A stretch of DNA of 64,000 nucleotides, from assembly GCF_000264785.1 (NCBI RefSeq), contig NZ_AFJI01000008.1, forward strand, positions 1-64,000. The letters are read 5' to 3'. The stretch is from Edwardsiella ictaluri ATCC 33202. GTDB lineage: Bacteria > Pseudomonadota > Gammaproteobacteria > Enterobacterales > Enterobacteriaceae. The translations under genes were made by a program, and so were the position numbers. Of this stretch, positions 56,902 to 64,000 are shown one piece after another; position 1 is the first letter of the stretch; each line of letters begins with the position of its first letter. The notes under the pieces were generated by a model. It was not told where the DNA came from. It worked only from the letters and a program-made list of their open reading frames with translations, and ran no database searches.

Positions 56902-57375
56902 ATGAACATGCGTAATTATGATCTTGCACCGCTAATGCGCCAGTGGATTGGTTTTGACAAGCTGGCTAATGCCATGCAGACCTCACTGGAGCCGCAGGGA
57001 TTTCCACCGTATAACATTGAAAAAAGTGATGATAACCACTACCGCATCTCTTTGGCGCTGGCCGGATTTCGCCAGAGTGAGCTGGATCTTGAGGTCGAAG
57101 GCCCACGCCTGACAGTACGCGGTAACCCGGTCAAGCCGGAAAAGCCAGTGGAGTATCTGCATCAGGGGCTGGTATGCAAAGCCTTTGAGTTGAGTTTTAC
57201 GCTGGCAGAGCACCTGACGGTAGAGGGCGCTGCCTTTGAGAACGGTCTATTGAATATCGATCTGGTACGTCACGTACCGGAGGCGCTCCAGCCACAGCGT
57301 ATTGTCATCAGTGCCGCGCCGCGCGATCCCGCGGCGCTTGAATGTCGGAATGAACCGGATACCCATCAGCAATAA
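56902..57375 (+). CDS. ibpB: Small heat shock protein IbpB
   Basis: A 157-residue alpha-crystallin holdase, longer than the 142 of E. coli, mainly through its C-terminal tail ([20 protein letters not shown]). The core [23 protein letters not shown] is nearly invariant. The ATG at 56902 is best spaced from AAGGAG; a second ATG two codons on would match the E. coli start. CTTCT just upstream can pair with AGAAG of the ribosome site, possibly a thermosensor. Confidence 0.95.
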   Translation: MNMRNYDLAPLMRQWIGFDKLANAMQTSLEPQGFPPYNIEKSDDNHYRISLALAGFRQSELDLEVEGPRLTVRGNPVKPEKPVEYLHQGLVCKAFELSFTLAEHLTVEGAAFENGLLNIDLVRHVPEALQPQRIVISAAPRDPAALECRNEPDTHQQ

Positions 57376-57418
57376 TCAGATCCACCATACCCTCCGTGGG
57401 TATAAACCCTCTCGATTT

Positions 57419-57445
57419 GGCGCAGCCGTTGCTGCGCCTTTTTTA
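57419..57445 (+). terminator. Terminator of ibpAB
   Basis: GGCGCAGC-CGTT-GCTGCGCC (57419-57438) followed by six T residues. It closes the heat-shock operon 44 bases past ibpB. Confidence 0.9.
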
Positions 57446-57565
57446 TTCTGTAATTTTAAATTTTTCCAGAATAATCAAAATAAAGGGACTTAGTGGTTGA
57501 CTTGTCGCATCGTCCAACTGCAGGTAATGTGGCTGTTTTATCCCTAATCCCCCGCGTGGTCTGCT

Positions 57566-58825
57566 ATGACGTTTTCTGCTTTTGGCGAGAGATTTACCCG
57601 TTACTCTGCAATCACCCGTCTGATGGACGATCTCAATAGTGGCCTGCGTACGCCCGGCACCATTATGCTGGGCGGTGGTAACCCGGCACGGATTGTGCAG
57701 ATGGAAGATTATTTTACCTCCCTATACCGTGAACTGCTGGAGGAGGGGACGCTGGGCGAAGCGCTGTGCAACTATGATGGGCCACAGGGTAAAGATACGC
57801 TGCTGGAGGCGTTGGCCAGACTGCTGTCAGAACAGTATGGCTGGCCGATTGGAGCACAAAATATTGCACTGACTAATGGTAGTCAGAGCGCGTTTTTCTA
57901 CCTCTTTAACCTGTTTGCGGGACGGTGCAGCGATGGCGCTCGGCGGCGGATCCTGTTTCCACTGGCGCCGGAGTATATCGGTTATGCCGACGCCGGCCTG
58001 GAGGATGATCTGTTTGTTGCGCACAAGCCCAGCATTGCCCTGTTGCCGCAGGGGCAGTTTAAGTACCATATCGACTTCGATCGCCTGAAGATTGAGGATG
58101 ACATTGGACTGATCTGCGTATCGCGTCCAACCAACCCAACCGGGAACGTGCTGACGGATGAAGAGCTGACCCGACTGGACGCTCTGGCGCGGCAGCACCG
58201 CATCCCACTGCTGATCGATAATGCCTACGGGGTGCCCTTTCCCGGTATCCTCTTTACCGATGTGACGCCGCAGTGGAATCCGAATACGATCCTGTGTATG
58301 AGTTTGTCGAAACTAGGGTTACCGGGCGTGCGCTGCGGGATCGTGGTGGCTGACGAACGAACCATTCAGGCGCTGAGCAATATGAACGGCGTCATCAGTC
58401 TCTCTCCGGGCAGCATGGGTCCCGCGTTGGCGCTGCGGATGATCGAGCGCGGCGACCTGCTGCGGCTGAGCCGCGAGGTGATCCGCCCTTTCTATCAGCA
58501 ACGCGTTGACCAGACGCTGGCGATTCTTCGCCGCTATCTGCCGGAGGAGCGCTGCCTGATCCACCGCCCAGAGGGGGCGATTTTTCTTTGGCTATGGTTT
58601 AAGGATCTACCGATTGGCAGCGAGGTGCTGTATCAGCGACTGAAACAGCGCGGCGTACTGATGGTTCCCGGCGACCACTTTTTCCCGGGGCTGGCGCAGG
58701 ATTGGCCACATACCCGGCAGTGTATGCGCATGAACTATGTGCCGGATCCGGCGTTGATTGAGCGCGGGGTACAGATCCTGGCAGAAGAGGTCGAGCGCGC
58801 CTACCGGGAAGCGGGCGCCGCCTAG
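57566..58825 (+). CDS. avtA: Valine-pyruvate transaminase AvtA
   Basis: A 419-residue PLP-dependent class I aminotransferase (E. coli 417) that interconverts valine and pyruvate with 2-oxoisovalerate and alanine. It begins MTFSAFGERFTRYSAITRL. The PLP-binding lysine lies in CMSLSKLGLPGVRCG, and the cofactor-binding SRPTNPTGN and NAYGVPFPG are present. It stands alone between two terminators. Confidence 0.95.
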   Translation: MTFSAFGERFTRYSAITRLMDDLNSGLRTPGTIMLGGGNPARIVQMEDYFTSLYRELLEEGTLGEALCNYDGPQGKDTLLEALARLLSEQYGWPIGAQNIALTNGSQSAFFYLFNLFAGRCSDGARRRILFPLAPEYIGYADAGLEDDLFVAHKPSIALLPQGQFKYHIDFDRLKIEDDIGLICVSRPTNPTGNVLTDEELTRLDALARQHRIPLLIDNAYGVPFPGILFTDVTPQWNPNTILCMSLSKLGLPGVRCGIVVADERTIQALSNMNGVISLSPGSMGPALALRMIERGDLLRLSREVIRPFYQQRVDQTLAILRRYLPEERCLIHRPEGAIFLWLWFKDLPIGSEVLYQRLKQRGVLMVPGDHFFPGLAQDWPHTRQCMRMNYVPDPALIERGVQILAEEVERAYREAGAA

Positions 58826-58846
58826 CGGGGCATTTGCCGTCAAGGT

Positions 58847-58876
58847 AAAAAACCCGGCATCAGCGCCGGGTTTTTT
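58847..58876. terminator. Bidirectional terminator between avtA and yiaF
   Basis: AACCCGGC and GCCGGGTT arms flanked by an A run on the left and TTTTTT on the right, so it can serve both avtA and the convergent yiaF. Confidence 0.9.
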
Positions 58877-58896
58877 ATCGCCTTGCGATAGGCCTT

Positions 58897-59616
58897 TTAG
58901 TTCTGCAGCAGCCCAGCGTTTTGCTGTTGGGCCGCCATCAGCGCTTGGTATTTTACCGAAAGGTCGCGCATCAGCTGGTTGTACTGATCGACCTGCGCCT
59001 GGGTTTGCAGCTGTACGCCCTGATTATCGAAGTGCACCTGCGGCCCCAGGTTTTGCAGGAAATCACCGACCTGTACCAGCGTTTTGGCGACCGCCTCCGC
59101 CTGCGGGATCATCGGCATAACGGCGTTGCTGGGGCCGGTGACAATCTTGGTAAAGGCCTTGTCAAATACAGCTTTGACCTCCTCAGGCTGTTTCAGCGTG
59201 GCATAGGTGCTGTCTGCCAGAGCCTTGGCGCTCTGGATCTGCTGGCCCAGCATGTTCAGCGCGCCAAGCTCCCGCTGCAGACGATCTCGCTGGGTCAAAT
59301 ACTCCTGCGGGGTACGGATCTGCTGCAGGGTATTGAACAGCGGCGTCATGCTGCCTTCCATGGCGTGGTTGAAGTTCTGTGAAAAGGTAACCAGGAGAGC
59401 ATAGTCACCGGCATAGTGCCCCAGCTGCTGTTTTTGGGCCTCGCTCAGGGTGGGGATCGTAACGCTGCCGCGCATTACCGTATTCTGCAGATAGTCGATA
59501 AAGGCTTTTTGCTGCTCTTTATCGCTATCGCCGCAGCCACTCAGCTGCATGACGAAAAAGAGTGCCATAACGGGCATCAGCAGACGCTGTACCCATGTTT
59601 TTACTGCGAATGTCAT
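58897..59616 (-). CDS. yiaF: DUF3053 lipoprotein YiaF
   Basis: A 239-residue protein matching E. coli YiaF (236). An N-terminal signal (VQRLLMPVMALFFVMQLSGC) ends in lipobox LSGC, so the mature lipoprotein starts CGDSDKEQQKAF. The rest is a long helical DUF3053 domain rich in Gln and Ala. Function is unknown. Confidence 0.88.
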   Translation of the reverse strand: MTFAVKTWVQRLLMPVMALFFVMQLSGCGDSDKEQQKAFIDYLQNTVMRGSVTIPTLSEAQKQQLGHYAGDYALLVTFSQNFNHAMEGSMTPLFNTLQQIRTPQEYLTQRDRLQRELGALNMLGQQIQSAKALADSTYATLKQPEEVKAVFDKAFTKIVTGPSNAVMPMIPQAEAVAKTLVQVGDFLQNLGPQVHFDNQGVQLQTQAQVDQYNQLMRDLSVKYQALMAAQQQNAGLLQN

Positions 59617-59704
59617 GTGAGTGACTCCTGTAAACAGCGCAAGAATGGTGCGAAATCTGTCAATCTAGTGTACCCCGTAAAATGCGGGATAACAGCCATA
59701 AAGT

Positions 59705-59726
59705 AAAAAACCCGCCTGACGGCGGG
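59705..59726 (-). terminator. Terminator of glyQS
   Basis: On the minus strand CCCGCC-GTCA-GGCGGG (59711-59726) is followed by TTTTTT, 22 bases past the glyS stop. Confidence 0.9.
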
Positions 59727-59748
59727 TTCGATAGCCTGCTCTGCTAAC

Positions 59749-61818
59749 CTACTGCAGAACGGAGATGTCGGCGACCTGCAGGAACAGATCGCGCAGCTTG
59801 TTCAGCAGCGTCAGGCGGTTGATGCGGACCTGCTCATCGTCGGCCATGACCATGACCTGCTCGAAGAAGTCATCGACCGGTTGACGCAGGGTCGCCAGCT
59901 CAACCAGCGCTTCCTGATAACGGCCGTCGGCGAACAGCGGCGCCAGCTTCTCCTGCAGCGTGATCAGGTTGGCCGCCAGGCGGATTTCCGCCGGTTCCTT
60001 CAGCAGGACGGCCTGTACCTGTTCAGCCAGGACATCGCCTGATTTGGCCAGGATATTGGATACGCGCTTATTGGCGGCGGCCAGCGTAGCAGCCTCCGGC
60101 AGCGTACGGAAGTGGCTGACGGCGCGTACGCGGGCGTCGAAGTCGGCCGGACGGGTCGGACGGCGCGCCAGCACCGCCTGAATGGTGTCAACGGCATGCC
60201 CCTCTTCCTGATACCACGCGCGGAAGCGGCCCAGCATAAATTCCACGACGTCATCGACGACGCTGGCGTTGCCCAGCTTGTCACCGTACAGGCGCACGGC
60301 CTCCTGCGTCAGAGTCAGCAGATCCAGCGGTAGCTTTTTCTCTACGACGATACGCAGCACGCCCAGCGCGGCGCGGCGCAGAGCAAACGGATCTTTATCG
60401 CCCTTCGGATGCTGACCGATGCCGAAGATCCCCGCCAGGGTATCCATTTTATCGGCAATAGCGACAGCGCAGGCGACCAGGGAGGTGGGCAGCGCATCGC
60501 CGGCAAAGCGCGGCATATATTGTTCGTTCAGGGCGACGGCGACCTCTTCGGCCTCGCCGTCGTGGCGGGCATAGTGCATCCCCATGACCCCCTGGGTGTC
60601 GGTGAACTCAAACACCATGTTGGTCATCAGATCACACTTGGAAAGCAGGCCCGCGCGGGTTGCCATATTGACATCGGCGCCGATCTGCTGGGCAATCCAG
60701 CCAGCCAGCGCGGTGATGCGATCGGTCTTGTCACGCAGGCTGCCCAGCTGCTGCTGGAACAGTACGCTCTCCAGACGCGGCAGGTTGTCCTCAAGGCGCT
60801 GCTTACGGTCGGTTTTGAAGAAGAACTCGGCGTCGGCCAGACGCGGGCGCACCACCTTCTCGTTGCCGGCGATGATCTGCTGGGCATCCTTGGAGTCAAT
60901 ATTGGCGACAAAGATGAAGTTTGGCAGCAGCTTGCCTGCCGCATCGTAAACCGGGAAGTATTTCTGGTCACCTTTCATGGTGTATACCAGCGCCTCTGCC
61001 GGAACCGCGAGGAATTTCTCTTCGAATCTGGCGGTCAGCACGACCGGCCATTCGACCAAAGAGGTGACCTCTTCCAGCAGGCTATCGCTCAGATCGGCTA
61101 CGCCGCCGATGCGGGCCGCCGCGGCTTCGGCATCACGCTTGATCAGCGCCTTGCGGGCATCATAGTCAGCGATAACCTTACCGCGCTCCAGCAGGATCTG
61201 CGGATACTGATCGGCGCTGTCGAGGGTGAACTCGGCTTCGCCCATAAAGCGGTGGCCACGGATTACGCGATCGGACGGCACCCCAAGGATCGTCGCCGGA
61301 ATGCTTTCGCTGCCCAACAGCAGGGTGACGGTATGCACCGGGCGGACAAACTGTGTATCGCTGTCGCCCCAGCGCATCAGCTTGGGGATAGGCAGGCGAG
61401 ACAGGGCGCTGGCGACCAGCGCAGGCAGCAGATCCTGGGCGCGCTGCCCTTTTTGCAGCGCGCGGTATAGCAGCCACTCGCCTTTGTCGGTGCTCAGGCG
61501 CTCGGCCTGATCGACACTGATACCACAGCCGCGGGCCCAGCCCTCGGCCGCCTTGGTCGGTTTACCCTCGGCGTCGAACGCTTGGGCGATGGCCGGACCC
61601 CGTTTTTCGATCTCGCGATCGGGCTGCGCCGCGTTCAGGGCGGCGACTTTCAGCGCCAGGCGGCGCGGCGCGGCGAACCATTCGATATCGCCGTGCGCCA
61701 GACCGGCATTATCCAGTTCTGTGCGGAAGTTGTCGGCAAAGGCCTGCGCCAGGGAGCGAAGAGCTTTCGGCGGCAGCTCTTCCGTGCCGATTTCAACCAG
61801 GAAAGTCTGTTGCGTCAT
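59749..61818 (-). CDS. glyS: Glycyl-tRNA synthetase beta subunit
   Basis: The 689-residue tRNA-binding subunit of the bacterial alpha2beta2 GlyRS, identical in length to E. coli GlyS. It begins [20 protein letters not shown]. The C-terminal anticodon-binding (DALR-like) region carries [20 protein letters not shown]. It lies 9 bases after glyQ. Confidence 0.98.
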   Translation of the reverse strand: MTQQTFLVEIGTEELPPKALRSLAQAFADNFRTELDNAGLAHGDIEWFAAPRRLALKVAALNAAQPDREIEKRGPAIAQAFDAEGKPTKAAEGWARGCGISVDQAERLSTDKGEWLLYRALQKGQRAQDLLPALVASALSRLPIPKLMRWGDSDTQFVRPVHTVTLLLGSESIPATILGVPSDRVIRGHRFMGEAEFTLDSADQYPQILLERGKVIADYDARKALIKRDAEAAAARIGGVADLSDSLLEEVTSLVEWPVVLTARFEEKFLAVPAEALVYTMKGDQKYFPVYDAAGKLLPNFIFVANIDSKDAQQIIAGNEKVVRPRLADAEFFFKTDRKQRLEDNLPRLESVLFQQQLGSLRDKTDRITALAGWIAQQIGADVNMATRAGLLSKCDLMTNMVFEFTDTQGVMGMHYARHDGEAEEVAVALNEQYMPRFAGDALPTSLVACAVAIADKMDTLAGIFGIGQHPKGDKDPFALRRAALGVLRIVVEKKLPLDLLTLTQEAVRLYGDKLGNASVVDDVVEFMLGRFRAWYQEEGHAVDTIQAVLARRPTRPADFDARVRAVSHFRTLPEAATLAAANKRVSNILAKSGDVLAEQVQAVLLKEPAEIRLAANLITLQEKLAPLFADGRYQEALVELATLRQPVDDFFEQVMVMADDEQVRINRLTLLNKLRDLFLQVADISVLQ

Positions 61819-61827
61819 GGCTGCCTC

Positions 61828-62736
61828 TTAATCTTTTTTACACATCGGGAAGCCCAGCGCCTCGCGGGAGGCGTAGTAGGCTTCGGCGACCATTTTGGTC
61901 AGGGTGCGGATGCGCAGGATGTAGCGCTGGCGCTCGGTTACCGAGATCGCTTTACGGGCATCCAGCAGGTTGAAGCTATGGGCAGCCTTCAGAATGCGCT
62001 CATAGGCCGGCAGCGGCAGCGGGTGCTCCAGCTCCAGCAGCATGCGGGCTTCTTTTTCGTACTGTTCAAAGCAGGCGAACAGGAAATCGACGTCAGCGTA
62101 TTCGAAGTTATAGGTGGACTGTTCCACTTCGTTCTGGTGGAACACGTCGCCGTAGGTGGTTTTACCCAGCGGGCCATCGCTCCACACCAGGTCGTAGACG
62201 CTATCGACACCCTGGATATACATGGCCAGACGCTCTAAGCCGTAGGTGATTTCACCGGTAACCGGCTTACACTCCAGGCCGCCCACCTGCTGGAAGTAGG
62301 TGAACTGGGTGACTTCCATACCGTTGAGCCAGACTTCCCAGCCAAGGCCCCAGGCGCCCAGGGTCGGGTTTTCCCAGTTATCCTCGACAAAGCGGATATC
62401 ATGCACGGTGGGATCCAGCCCCAGCGCTTTGAGTGAGCCCAGGTACAGTTCCTGAATGTTGTCCGGAGACGGCTTGATCACAACCTGAAACTGGTAGTAA
62501 TGCTGCAGTCGGTTCGGGTTTTCGCCGTAGCGGCCATCGGTTGGACGGCGGGACGGTTGTACATAGGCGGTAGCCATCGGCTCTGGGCCAAGCGCTCGCA
62601 GGCAGGTCATCGGATGGGAGGTGCCGGCGCCGACTTCCATGTCCAGCGGTTGGACGATGGTGCAGCCCTGGCGCGCCCAATAGTCCTGCAGAGTCAGGAT
62701 CAGCCCCTGAAAGGTCTTGATATCAAACTTTTGCAT
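61828..62736 (-). CDS. glyQ: Glycyl-tRNA synthetase alpha subunit
   Basis: The 302-residue catalytic subunit (E. coli 303), a class II aminoacyl-tRNA synthetase core. Signature regions are [29 protein letters not shown] and [16 protein letters not shown]. It is the first gene of the leftward glyQS operon and is divergent from tag, with 213 bases between them. Confidence 0.98.
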   Translation of the reverse strand: MQKFDIKTFQGLILTLQDYWARQGCTIVQPLDMEVGAGTSHPMTCLRALGPEPMATAYVQPSRRPTDGRYGENPNRLQHYYQFQVVIKPSPDNIQELYLGSLKALGLDPTVHDIRFVEDNWENPTLGAWGLGWEVWLNGMEVTQFTYFQQVGGLECKPVTGEITYGLERLAMYIQGVDSVYDLVWSDGPLGKTTYGDVFHQNEVEQSTYNFEYADVDFLFACFEQYEKEARMLLELEHPLPLPAYERILKAAHSFNLLDARKAISVTERQRYILRIRTLTKMVAEAYYASREALGFPMCKKD

Positions 62737-62949
62737 GTTGGATGTGTTCGCACGCGTTCAAGTGGATTGAGACAGAAGGGATCAGTATACCGCCTGAGCG
62801 TAAGATATACAGCAATAGTGCGACAAGGCGCGCTTTTTTAGCCCGCAGGCGCCGCTATTGCGGATTTTACGTGCAAAATATCGCATCAGCGCCGGGCGCG
62901 GACGCACTGACAGGGTATGATGCGCTGAAGACTGCCATCGGGAGAACGT

Positions 62950-63549
62950 ATGGACGACCACATGCCGCAACGCTGTGCCTGGGTTTCGGCCGATCCGCTG
63001 TATCTCGCCTATCACGATCATGAGTGGGGTAGGCCGCTCTATGACGGTCGGGCGCTGTTCGAACTGCTGTGTCTGGAGGGGCAGCAGGCCGGGCTCTCCT
63101 GGCTGACGGTGCTGAAAAAGCGTCAGCGTTACCGGCAGGCTTTCCATAGCTTTGATCCCGCCAAGGTGGCAGCGATGACGGCAGAGGATGTCGCTGGCCT
63201 GTTGTTGGACAAGGAGCTGATCCGCAACCGGCGCAAGCTGGAGGCGATCGTCACCAATGCCCGGGCCCTGCTGGCGATGGCGCAGCGTGGTGAGGATTTT
63301 TCGGCCTTTGTATGGTCGTTCGTCGGCGGTGCGCCGCTTGCGTCGCCGGAGGGCGCATGGCAGATGCTGACGCACACGTCGACTTCTGATGCGTTGGCCC
63401 GTGCGCTGAAGCAGCGTGGTTTTACCTTTGTCGGTACCACGATCTGCTATGCCTTCATGCAGGCCTGTGGGATGGTGAGTGACCATATGCCCGGCTGCTA
63501 TCTGTACCCGGATGCGTCCCCTGCATCTGCGTCCGGCCAGACCCGCTGA
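62950..63549 (+). CDS. tag: DNA-3-methyladenine glycosylase I
   Basis: A 199-residue helix-hairpin-helix glycosylase that removes 3-methyladenine from DNA (E. coli Tag 187). Zinc ligands Cys9 and His22 at the N-terminus and HMPGC near the C-terminus are kept, and LEGQQAGLSWLTVLKKR holds the catalytic-site glutamate. About ten extra residues at the C-terminus overlap the start of yiaC by 38 bases. Confidence 0.95.
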   Translation: MDDHMPQRCAWVSADPLYLAYHDHEWGRPLYDGRALFELLCLEGQQAGLSWLTVLKKRQRYRQAFHSFDPAKVAAMTAEDVAGLLLDKELIRNRRKLEAIVTNARALLAMAQRGEDFSAFVWSFVGGAPLASPEGAWQMLTHTSTSDALARALKQRGFTFVGTTICYAFMQACGMVSDHMPGCYLYPDASPASASGQTR

Positions 63550-64000
63550 TGCGTCGGCGCTGCTGGCGCTGTGGCTGAAGCTGACGATCCAGGCTCATCC
63601 GGACATTCCGCCTGGCTACTGGCGCGCCAGTCTGCCGTGGGTGCGCGATGCCTATCTGCCGGGGGGACAAACGTGGCTGGCGACCGATCGTGGCCGAATC
63701 GGCGGTTTTGTCTGCATATTGCCTGGCCATCTGCTCGGTGCGCTGTTTGTGGCGCAGCGCTACCGTGGACGTGGCATGGCACAGCGTCTGATGCGCCACG
63801 CTAAACGCCACCATCCCTGGCTGCTGTTAGAGGCGTACTGTGCCAACCGGCGGGCGCTGGCTTTTTACCGTCGGCAGGGATTTCTCTGCATCGACAGACA
63901 GATTCAGGCGCAGACAGGCCGGGCGGTGGTCACGCTGCTGTGGCAGCGTGGGGCGGTGCTTGAGAAACGCGGGCATCTTGATTACACTGCGCGTTCTTCC
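63512..64000 (+). CDS. yiaC: GNAT acetyltransferase YiaC (partial, runs off the right edge)
   Basis: An open frame from the ATG at 63512 gives 163 codons without a stop to the window end. It begins MRPLHLRPARPADASALLA and contains the GNAT acetyl-CoA loop RYRGRGMAQRLMRHA and the closing FYRRQGFLCIDRQ. It resembles E. coli YiaC (146 residues), a lysine acetyltransferase that also follows tag, but it is already longer. It overlaps tag by 38 bases in another frame. Confidence 0.8.
   Translation, partial: MRPLHLRPARPADASALLALWLKLTIQAHPDIPPGYWRASLPWVRDAYLPGGQTWLATDRGRIGGFVCILPGHLLGALFVAQRYRGRGMAQRLMRHAKRHHPWLLLEAYCANRRALAFYRRQGFLCIDRQIQAQTGRAVVTLLWQRGAVLEKRGHLDYTARSS

Overview
The window is a stretch of core chromosome from a gamma-proteobacterium of the order Enterobacterales. 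It carries the replication origin (oriC) between mioC and mnmG and, about 31 kb further on, the dnaA-dnaN-recF-gyrB cluster. Almost every protein aligns end to end, from memory, with a known E. coli K-12 protein of nearly the same length. Gene order follows the rrnC-to-dnaA part of the E. coli map, read in reverse. Base composition (GC-rich, by eye mid to upper fifties percent) and the local gene set would fit a genus such as Edwardsiella. That genus is an inference I could not test.

Layout. 1-120: leftward rRNA promoters (P1 and the -35 of P2) of an rrn operon lying off the left edge. 274-2393: yieP and hsrA. 2384-8336: leftward ribose operon rbsDACBK-rbsR with two perfect RbsR operators. 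8422-10290: kup. 10553-13523: ravA-viaA. 13527-15139: asnA and asnC, divergent. 15242-18677: mioC, oriC, mnmG, rsmG. 19200-26311: complete atpIBEFHAGDC operon with promoter and terminator. 26545-29953: glmU-glmS. 30011-30847: an AT-rich glycosyltransferase gene, the clearest accessory insertion, sitting just past glmS where Tn7-like elements insert. 31087-35751: Pho boxes and pstSCAB-phoU. 35812-39872: yieH, ade (adenine deaminase) and adeP (purine permease). 39951-40435: a frameshifted remnant of a small exported protein. 40492-42745: yieE-like phosphopantetheinyl transferase, a TVP38/DedA-type membrane protein, smrA. 42780-46614: leftward rpmH-rnpA-yidD-yidC-mnmE. 47337-53464: dnaA-dnaN-recF-gyrB. 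53554-57375: yidA, yidR, yidQ and the small heat shock genes ibpA-ibpB. 57566-64000: avtA, yiaF, glyQ-glyS, tag and the start of yiaC, which runs off the right edge.

How the parts fit. Most of the window serves replication start (DnaA, oriC, MnmG/MioC transcription beside the origin, clamp, gyrase), ATP synthesis, translation and membrane insertion (rpmH, rnpA, YidC/YidD, MnmE-MnmG tRNA modification, RsmG), and uptake of ribose, potassium, phosphate and purines. I found no phage, CRISPR array, insertion sequence, tRNA gene or toxin-antitoxin pair. I also found no multi-gene system that looks truly undescribed. The points most worth a second look are the glycosyltransferase island at the glmS end, the paired RbsR operators with an overlapping CRP-like site, the frameshifted exported-protein gene, the nested hairpins between glmU and glmS, and the altered DnaA boxes in oriC.
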